DNA of 64,000 nt, taken from NCBI GenBank assembly GCA_900541125.1, contig UQIK01000002.1, forward strand, positions 1 through 64,000. The letters are read 5' to 3'. Positions 58,229 to 64,000 of this stretch are shown here, in pieces. Both the position numbers and the translations under genes were made by a program. A model generated the notes under the pieces. The model was not told the DNA's origin, searched no databases, and saw only the letters and a program-made list of their open reading frames with translations. The stretch's first letter is position 1. Each line of letters begins with the position of its first letter. The stretch comes from an uncultured Collinsella sp. GTDB lineage: Bacteria; Actinomycetota; Coriobacteriia; Coriobacteriales; Coriobacteriaceae.

Positions 58229-58705
58229 TTATAGCGAACGCAGGCGCTCTAGCTCGGCCTCGGCCTCGGCTATGCGCTCCTCGGTGGACTTCTTGCCGGT
58301 GACGCGCACGTTCTTGCGCGCGCCCTTCAGCAGCTTGATCTCCTCCTCGACCATGGCCGCCAGCCCCTCGAAGCGGTTGGCGTTCACGGGCAGGCCGATA
58401 TCCATGAGGCACTGCATGTCCAGCATAAGCTGCTCGCAGTCCGCTATGGCCAGCGTCAGGTAGCGTTTCCTCTCCAGCGCGTTGAACGAGCTGTTGGGAT
58501 AGAAGCAGTCGGCGCGGTTGACGTTGTACACGATGCTGCGCGCCGTCTCCACGGTCGGCACCGCGTTCAGCAGCCTGTAGGCCTTGGGCACTACTGAGGA
58601 GGACGCCATCAGCTTATTAACCTCCACGCGGATGGCGATGGCCTGCGTGAAGAACTTGTACTCGGACACCTCGCGGTTGCGCTGGTAGACGCCGCTCACG
58701 TGCAC
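58229..58705 (-). CDS. Avd-like DGR accessory protein (four-helix bundle)
   Basis: 158 residues, largely helical: SEYKFFTQAIAIRVEVNKLM, RYLTLAIADCEQLMLDMQCL, then a Lys/Glu-rich C-terminal helix. The size and helical content fit the four-helix bundle of Avd proteins that bind the RT and template RNA; identification rests mainly on its position between target and TR. ATG/GTG start near 58705, with a terminator-like hairpin in front. Confidence 0.68.
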   Translation of the reverse strand: MHVSGVYQRNREVSEYKFFTQAIAIRVEVNKLMASSSVVPKAYRLLNAVPTVETARSIVYNVNRADCFYPNSSFNALERKRYLTLAIADCEQLMLDMQCLMDIGLPVNANRFEGLAAMVEEEIKLLKGARKNVRVTGKKSTEERIAEAEAELERLRSL

Positions 58706-58720
58706 CTCCTGGGGAAACTA

Positions 58721-58746
58721 GCGAAAAAACGGCCCGCTTCGCGGGC
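58721..58746 (-). terminator. hairpin with T-run after the DGR target gene
   Basis: On the minus strand GCCCGC, GAA, GCGGGC then CGTTTTTTC. It lies 57 bases after the target stop. It may end the structural transcript, or be the downstream stem-loop needed for DGR retrohoming in phage BPP-1; both are possible. Confidence 0.55.
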
Positions 58747-58752
58747 AGAGGG

Positions 58753-58771
58753 CGACCGCGCAAGGCGGTCG
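58753..58771. repeat. second hairpin downstream of the variable repeat
   Basis: CGACCGC (58753-58759), a five-base loop and GCGGTCG (58765-58771) form a 7-bp stem. Together with the preceding hairpin it forms a tandem stem-loop block between VR and the accessory gene. Confidence 0.5.
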
Positions 58772-58802
58772 TCTAGAAGCAGAGTATAGAGCACTCGGCT
58801 GG

Positions 58803-59711
58803 TTAGCCGAAGAGGAAGCCGGGGCGGGGACGAACCCAGACGGTCGTCGCCGAGTGGCAGCTGGCATCGCCGTAGGTGTCGACGCAGCACACGTTGGACG
58901 AGGAGCTACCCATGACGGAACGCAGCCACCAATGGCACCGACTTCCGTTGACTCGGTGCGCCGTGTCATGGAACAGGTCGAACTGGCAGTCGAAGCCGAC
59001 CGACCAGCCTGGCGTGCCCCACACGGGGCAGCCGTAGACCTCCATCTCTGACAGGGACCACACCTTGCCGATATCCTGCCAGCTCCAGTTGTTGGAGTCG
59101 TTGATCGCGCCGCTGGCGCTGTACCGCTCCTCCAGCAGGACGCGCTGGGTCAGCAGGTACTTGGTCAGGCCCTCGGGCAGGCACGCCTCGAAGGCCGTCT
59201 CCCACGCCTTGAGGTTGCTCCCCAGGTAGGGGTTCTTGGTCTCGGCCGTCCCTTGGTTGGTGTTGGTGGTGTTCCACATCAGGTAGCTGTCGTTGGCCAC
59301 ACCGGTCACGGTCTTGGCCACGGACACGGGGGCGGACGCCACGAACGCGATGTGGTGCCCCTTGCTGTTGTCGCCGCAGTAAAGGTACGGGTCGATGTGG
59401 GCAAGCAGGAACCGCACAGATTGCTGTGTGGTGACGGCGGATGCGCTCACAAGCGGCACGTCCAGGTAGTCGCCCACGCGCAGGCCTGCGAAGTTCGCGG
59501 CGGCGATGCGCTTATGCAGCGCGTCGTACACGCTGCCGCTGCCGATCTCTCCCGCCAGGATGGTGGCGATGTTCTGCCCGCCGTACTTGCCGATTTGGCC
59601 CTGGCGGTTGTACTCGGCGTTGTTGAGCGCCGTCTGCGCGTTGCTGCGCGCGGTATCGTCGATGACGTTGAGCGGCTGGCCGCCTACGACCAGCGTCTTT
59701 GCATTTGCCAT
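58803..59711 (-). CDS. DGR target: phage tail/receptor-binding protein with C-terminal variable lectin-like domain
   Basis: 302 residues. The N-terminal part (about residues 1-60, TARSNAQTALNNAEYNRQGQ) is helical and probably docks on the baseplate. The C-terminal part carries WWLRSVMG...VWVRPRPGFLFG, the C-type-lectin/formylglycine-like fold of DGR variable proteins. The last 43 codons are the variable repeat. ATG follows AAGGAGG. It lies directly after the BppU-like gene, so it is likely the phage receptor binder whose specificity is diversified. Confidence 0.88.
   Translation of the reverse strand: MANAKTLVVGGQPLNVIDDTARSNAQTALNNAEYNRQGQIGKYGGQNIATILAGEIGSGSVYDALHKRIAAANFAGLRVGDYLDVPLVSASAVTTQQSVRFLLAHIDPYLYCGDNSKGHHIAFVASAPVSVAKTVTGVANDSYLMWNTTNTNQGTAETKNPYLGSNLKAWETAFEACLPEGLTKYLLTQRVLLEERYSASGAINDSNNWSWQDIGKVWSLSEMEVYGCPVWGTPGWSVGFDCQFDLFHDTAHRVNGSRCHWWLRSVMGSSSSNVCCVDTYGDASCHSATTVWVRPRPGFLFG
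58814..58941 (-). repeat. DGR variable repeat (VR) at the 3' end of the target gene
   Basis: Aligns to the TR at 58077-58204 with offset 737. Differences at TR adenines change Asn and Tyr codons to Asp, Thr, Tyr, Ser, His and Cys. A stretch of over 20 identical GC-rich bases at the coding 3' end (58819-58840) would be the IMH, with one A to C difference just beyond it. Confidence 0.85.
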
Positions 59712-59720
59712 TTATCCTCC

Positions 59721-60455
59721 TTAGGAAAGGGTTACCGTACTGCCCGATACCGAGCACGTGCTGCCGAACGTCACCGTGTCCCCGGATACCGACGCCTTGC
59801 CGGCAGGGCAGTAGACCGTGCCGTCCATGTAGATGAACTTGTCTGTCGCGTCGGCGAGCATCGTCGCGAGCTGGCCGTTCTGGCGGCGCAGCTCGGCGAT
59901 GTCGGACTCGCCGGCGGCGCCCTGCGCCGCCGCGTTCGCGATTTGCAATGCCGCGCTTGCCGCCGCATCGGCCCTCGACGCCGCACCGCTAGCGGCGGAT
60001 GCCGCATCGAACGCGGATTGACCGAGCCGAGATAGCTCAGTGCTCCACTTCCTGTAGAGCTCGTCAAGCTCCTGGTCGTAGCTGACGGCAGGCCCTGTTG
60101 TCCCGCCCACATTTCCCAGGATGACGAGCGCAAAGTCCTCGGTAGTCTCGGAGGCCCCGTTGGCGTAGAACTCGAAGTAGGCCAGCCTGCACTTGCCGGT
60201 GCCGTTGATGGCCTCGGGCGCTAGCGTGGCGCTCACGGAGCCCGTGCCCACGGTCGCCGCGCAGCGAGCCCATGTGCCGTCGGCGTGGAGCACGCACAGC
60301 CGCGCGGACTGGTAGGTCGGCGTGTAGACCACGCCGTCCGTGGTGAGCGCCGCGGTCACCTTCTGCGTCTGCGTCTCGCCCCTGCGCACGGTGACGCGCT
60401 GCGGGACTGTGCCCGGGCGCTTGCGCATGTCGAGTGATATGGCGTGGTTGATCAT
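59721..60455 (-). CDS. BppU-like phage baseplate upper protein
   Basis: 244 residues. KRPGTVPQRVTVRRGETQTQK and ARLCVLHADGTWARC (given in parts: KRPGTVPQRVTV, ARLCVLHADGTW) resemble the N-terminal baseplate-binding domain of lactococcal-type BppU. An Ala-rich coiled coil and a beta tail follow. ATG overlaps the upstream stop by four bases. Likely carries the receptor-binding target protein. Confidence 0.78.
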   Translation of the reverse strand: MINHAISLDMRKRPGTVPQRVTVRRGETQTQKVTAALTTDGVVYTPTYQSARLCVLHADGTWARCAATVGTGSVSATLAPEAINGTGKCRLAYFEFYANGASETTEDFALVILGNVGGTTGPAVSYDQELDELYRKWSTELSRLGQSAFDAASAASGAASRADAAASAALQIANAAAQGAAGESDIAELRRQNGQLATMLADATDKFIYMDGTVYCPAGKASVSGDTVTFGSTCSVSGSTVTLS

Positions 60456-60850
60456 TCCGTGGCCTCCAGTGCCTTGAGGGCGGCGAGCGCGGACCTGAAG
60501 GCCTCGACCGGGTCGACGGCCTCGGCCTCCTCCCCCGTCTCGTCGGCCGTGGCCGGCTGCGGGTCGACGATGGCCGACAGCGCGTCGAACACCGCCACGG
60601 TGGCGGTGGTGCGCTCGTCGACGTACCCGGCGGTCGCCAGCGGGATGCCGTTGACCGTGGGGTCAGGCTTGCGGACGTCCGCGGCCTTGACGACCTCGCG
60701 CGTGCCGTCGTCGTACTGGGCGACAAATATGAGTCCGGTGTCCTCGGCGCGCTGGAGCACGTCCGGGTCGTACTCCGTCAGGCACTGCTCGTTATTGCCG
60801 ATGATGTCGTGGACCGCGTAGCCCACGACGATTTTCTTGCTTGCTTCCAT
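60452..60850 (-). CDS. phage structural accessory protein of unknown function
   Basis: 132 residues from ATG 60850 (MEASKKIVVGYAVHDII). No family recognised; acidic Ala/Glu C-terminus. Lies between the tail and baseplate genes. An ATG at 60868 is possible. Confidence 0.65.
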   Translation of the reverse strand: MEASKKIVVGYAVHDIIGNNEQCLTEYDPDVLQRAEDTGLIFVAQYDDGTREVVKAADVRKPDPTVNGIPLATAGYVDERTTATVAVFDALSAIVDPQPATADETGEEAEAVDPVEAFRSALAALKALEATE

Positions 60851-60871
60851 TCCTTCTTGTCCTTTCATCTC

Positions 60872-63800
60872 TTATCCGCTCCACCCGGACGGCATGGTCG
60901 ACACGCCGATCAGCAGGCCGTTCCTGAACTCGAGCACCGACGATGTCTGGGACTGGTCGTTGAAATATTTCTTGCCGTTCTCCGTGTAAAGCGGGTGGTA
61001 TGCCGCTCCGACCTTGGTCGTCAGGCCTGACCACGTCGTGACGCTCGTGTCGGCGCTGCCGCTCACGCTGAGCCTCGGGGTCGAGACTCGCACGACGCCC
61101 TGTCCCTGCAGCTGCAGTCCGTGGTAGATAATCGACGGATTGTCGATGTCATGTGACGTTGAGGAGCATTCGATGTATCCGTACTGCGTGCCGTCCTTGA
61201 ACCCAGCCAGTTTTCCGCTCGAGTCGAGCTCCATGGCGTACCCGCTGCTGCGGTTTCCCCCGGTGAAGCTGCCGGTCGCCGTGATGTTCTTCGCCGTCAT
61301 GTAGTTGGTCGTCAGCACGCCTTCCTTGAGGTTCCACGAGTTACGCCCCTTTGCGTCCGCGAGAGTCCCGGTTGCGATGTATGTCGCGTTAACGTAGACC
61401 CTGTTGTTGCTCATGTAGAGCCCCTGGTCTGCGCCGCCATTCGTCAGGCGGTCGAAGATGGCCTTCTGGTCCATCTGCTCGTCGTAGGCGCTCAGGATGC
61501 CGTCGGCGTAGTCCGATGCGTTCTTCTGCTCGATGGCGTGCCGCGCCCCAGTCGCGGCATCGGCGTAGTCCTTGACCGCGCTCGAGTAGGCCCCGTATGC
61601 GGCGTCGTACTCGTACATGGCGGCCTTGAGCTCCTCGGCGGTCTTGCACTTGATCACCTTGTCGACCTTGTCGGTATAGGCGCCGTACGTGCCTCCCTCA
61701 TCGGTCGTGCCGAAGGCCTTGGTGTAGCGGGGGCCGAGGACGGACGAGAGGAACTTGGCACTGAGGGCCTTGTTCGACTTCAGCGCGTTGTACTGGCTCG
61801 TGAGCTCCTCGCGCTCCTTGTCCACGTCCTGCTTGGCCTTCTTGACCGCCGCCTTCTCCGCTTCGGTCACCACACCGTCTTTGGCGAGGTCCTGCACCGT
61901 CGTGTCGAGGCCATTGAGCGAGCCCGTGAGGTCGTGCGCGCTCTGGTAGGCCTTGTTGTACGCGGCCTCCAGTACCGGCGCCGTGTGGATGACGCTGCCA
62001 TCGCCGTATGTGACGCGCTCCATCGACCAGACGAAATATCCGTTCGACCATTGCGGGATGTCCTCGGACCATCCCAGCTCTGGGTTCTGCGCATTAATCG
62101 GCGGCACGCTGTCCGATTGGTTCATCGCGTACAGCTTCACGCGCGACGCGATGGCGCTGCCGGCCATCTGGTTGCTGCCGTTGATGGCCTTGGCGAGGCA
62201 CGGCGCGGTGTAGGTGGTCGAGCCGTCCGTCCACGCGATCTTGCTGCGCGTCCAGATGTACTTGCCCTTTGCCCATGCGGGCTGGGCCTCCGACCAGCTG
62301 CCGCCGGACTGCGCAGTGCTGCTTGTTGACAGGTAATACTGCTCGACGATGCCTTTCACGCCGGTACCGGTCGAGCCCTTGTCGCCCTTGACGCCGTCGA
62401 TACCATCCCTGCCGCTGATGCACACGGGCTCGCTGTACTCGATGTCGCCGGACTGCATGGTGGTCTTGGTGCGCGTCCAGATGTACTTGCCCGACACCCA
62501 TTGCGGCGCCGTGGTCTGCCATCCGCCCTGCGGCTCGGTGACGCGCGACGTTCCCTGGGCGTACTCGACGTCCACCGACGCTATCACGGCATCGGCGACG
62601 GCGATGTCCTTGCCGTCGAGCTTGGCGCCGGGGCCTAGATGGACCTCGCTCTCGTCGAGGTTCCAGTAGTTCTTGCCACTCCTGTCTTGGATGGTTCCGG
62701 CCTTGATCAGGTCGCCCATGAGCGTGCCGACCGTGATGAGGTCGGCCGTGAAGCCCGCGCCGGTGCCGAAGGTGCGCCAGTCCCACGAGCCGTCGGCTTT
62801 GCAGCCGGAGGCGATGCGGAATCCCTGGGAGCACAGCTGCATGGCCATGCCGTCGCCGGTCGTCGAGCGGCCGTCCGCGTCGAGGGGCACGGAGCCGAAG
62901 ATCAGGCCGTGCTCGAAGCTCGTGTGGACGTAGCTGTTGCCCGCGAGGTTGAACTGCGTATTCATGCTGTCCATGACCTGCTGGAGGTACGATGGCGGCG
63001 TCGATGCCGCCACGTCCCAGTTGGACGAGCGCTTCGACAGGCTGGACACTTTCTGCTGCTGAGCCAGCAACATGTCCGTGATTGTCTCGGTCACGTTCCC
63101 GAGCGTCACGCGCATGGAGCCGCCCAGCTCGTCGGTGACGAGCTTGGTCACGCGGCCCTCGCAGCGCAGCGCCGGCGAGAAGCACGTGTCGACGATCTGG
63201 ACGTCGTCGCCCACGGCGACGCCCTCCCACTCGCGCCCGAACTGCACGAGGTCGACGACGTCGGCCTCGTAAGTCATGCCGGGCTCCTTGCGGGAGTCGA
63301 GGTACGCGCGGGTCTCGGCGAGCAGCGTCGCCGCGTCCTCGCAGTTCGAGTTTTCATATTGCCCGAACACGTGGGCGTGCCCGCCCCTGCCGTCGGGTCG
63401 CCCGTACAGCTTGAGCGCGGTCGCGTCCTCCACGTAGTTCTTGCCGTTGTTGATATCGCCGAACGTCAGCTTGCGCCCGTAGCCGCCCGTGTCGGTCTCG
63501 ATGCCCTTTCCATACCCGTAGCAGGCCGTTATCGCCCCGTAATGCTCGGTGCGGGAGACGGATGCCAGGTCCTTGGTGTAGGTGAACCGGCGGCGGCCGC
63601 CCTTCGCGCCTCGATGCGAGCGGATGCCCACCCTGCGAGAGGTCACCCTGCCGCCGGATACGGTGATTTCAGTCTCAAGCTCGCCGCCGCATTTCAAGAT
63701 TGACTGGAGCGCCTCGCGCGCCGAGGTGTGGTAGAAGGTCAGGCCCTTGTCGACGGTGCCGGTCTGGTCGACCGTTCCGGCGATCCAGCGGGTCGGCCCA

Positions 63801-64000
63801 AGGCAGACATTCAGCGCCTGCAAGAAGCCGTAGCCGTAGGGGCGCTTGTCCTCGATATAGTCGCCGTACGTCTCGCAGATTGAGTTGATCGCCGTGTCCG
63901 TGTAGACCGTATCGCCTCCGGCGTGGAGGCCCTTGGGGTCTTGGCAGACGTGCTCGTGGACCTTGCCGAGGCGGTCGGCCCACACGAGGCGGTAGCCCTG
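60872..64000 (-). CDS. phage tail protein (endopeptidase/minor-structural type), partial at window end
   Basis: At least 1042 residues; the frame stays open to base 64000, so the N-terminus lies outside the window. The first part (VDLVQFGREWEGVAVGDDVQ, SPALRCEGRVTKLVTDELGG) is typical of phage minor structural / tail endopeptidase proteins. In the middle three repeats of about 75 residues carry GKYIWTR, GKYIWTR and GYFVWSM. The C-terminal beta region (TPRLSVSGSADTSVTTWSGL) is tail-spike like. Host contact or tail tip. Confidence 0.8.
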   Translation of the reverse strand, partial: QGYRLVWADRLGKVHEHVCQDPKGLHAGGDTVYTDTAINSICETYGDYIEDKRPYGYGFLQALNVCLGPTRWIAGTVDQTGTVDKGLTFYHTSAREALQSILKCGGELETEITVSGGRVTSRRVGIRSHRGAKGGRRRFTYTKDLASVSRTEHYGAITACYGYGKGIETDTGGYGRKLTFGDINNGKNYVEDATALKLYGRPDGRGGHAHVFGQYENSNCEDAATLLAETRAYLDSRKEPGMTYEADVVDLVQFGREWEGVAVGDDVQIVDTCFSPALRCEGRVTKLVTDELGGSMRVTLGNVTETITDMLLAQQQKVSSLSKRSSNWDVAASTPPSYLQQVMDSMNTQFNLAGNSYVHTSFEHGLIFGSVPLDADGRSTTGDGMAMQLCSQGFRIASGCKADGSWDWRTFGTGAGFTADLITVGTLMGDLIKAGTIQDRSGKNYWNLDESEVHLGPGAKLDGKDIAVADAVIASVDVEYAQGTSRVTEPQGGWQTTAPQWVSGKYIWTRTKTTMQSGDIEYSEPVCISGRDGIDGVKGDKGSTGTGVKGIVEQYYLSTSSTAQSGGSWSEAQPAWAKGKYIWTRSKIAWTDGSTTYTAPCLAKAINGSNQMAGSAIASRVKLYAMNQSDSVPPINAQNPELGWSEDIPQWSNGYFVWSMERVTYGDGSVIHTAPVLEAAYNKAYQSAHDLTGSLNGLDTTVQDLAKDGVVTEAEKAAVKKAKQDVDKEREELTSQYNALKSNKALSAKFLSSVLGPRYTKAFGTTDEGGTYGAYTDKVDKVIKCKTAEELKAAMYEYDAAYGAYSSAVKDYADAATGARHAIEQKNASDYADGILSAYDEQMDQKAIFDRLTNGGADQGLYMSNNRVYVNATYIATGTLADAKGRNSWNLKEGVLTTNYMTAKNITATGSFTGGNRSSGYAMELDSSGKLAGFKDGTQYGYIECSSTSHDIDNPSIIYHGLQLQGQGVVRVSTPRLSVSGSADTSVTTWSGLTTKVGAAYHPLYTENGKKYFNDQSQTSSVLEFRNGLLIGVSTMPSGWSG

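Noticed and set aside
57861..58412. 183-residue minus-strand ORF over the template repeat
   Set aside because: It overlaps the accessory gene, the TR and the RT start in a different frame; it is a shadow.

Overview
The window is a high-GC bacterial chromosome segment. Gene content and order (the rpsB-tsf-pyrH-frr-uppS-cdsA-dxr-rseP-ispG-proS cluster, an mre/rodA cluster, PPDK next to its regulator, a long AdhE) and the style of the proteins suggest a gut Coriobacteriia, most probably Collinsella. That assignment is inference; no rRNA, tRNA or species marker is present.

Layout. 1-2.3 kb: an AT-richer accessory patch with a secreted beta-helix-type surface protein. Its reading frame is broken at a run of seven G, which suggests phase variation. 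A divergent regulatory region with a perfect inverted repeat separates it from adhE. 2.3-5.8 kb: adhE and a small APH-fold kinase. 6-16 kb (minus strand): proS, ispG, an RseP-type protease with an unusual insert, dxr, cdsA, uppS, frr, pyrH, tsf and rpsB, covering isoprenoid and lipid carriers, translation and UMP synthesis. 16-23 kb: a Xer recombinase, trmFO, dprA, comM, a YraN-type protein, rnhB and rplS. 23-30 kb: ppdK, its bifunctional regulator, glyS and glyQ. 30-33 kb: lepB, trmD, rimM, khpA and rpsP, with dinB divergent. 34-41 kb: rsfS, yqeK, nadD, obgE, rpmA, rplU and a radical-SAM pair. 41-48 kb: a membrane protein, rodA, PBP2, mreD, mreC and mreB, the elongasome. 48-54 kb: a TPR protein, a cyclophilin, a zinc-ribbon protein and a P-type ATPase.

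54-64 kb is the late end of a prophage, all on the minus strand. In transcription order it holds a tail/endopeptidase-like protein (cut by the window end), a small protein, a BppU-like baseplate protein, then a complete diversity-generating retroelement (DGR): target protein with a C-terminal variable repeat, an Avd-like accessory gene, the template repeat, and a reverse transcriptase. An XkdX-like protein, a membrane coiled-coil protein, a holin, an amidase endolysin and a 29-residue membrane peptide follow, and a strong terminator closes the module.

The DGR is the most interesting system. I aligned TR and VR by eye. Thirteen differences lie at TR adenines on the coding strand, the DGR signature, and nine do not; eight of those nine cluster in one adenine-free segment. 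The RT gene also carries a run of ten G near its 3' end that can give three different C-termini, so the mutagenesis machinery itself may be phase-variable. The target lies directly after baseplate genes, so it is probably a host-receptor-binding tail protein.
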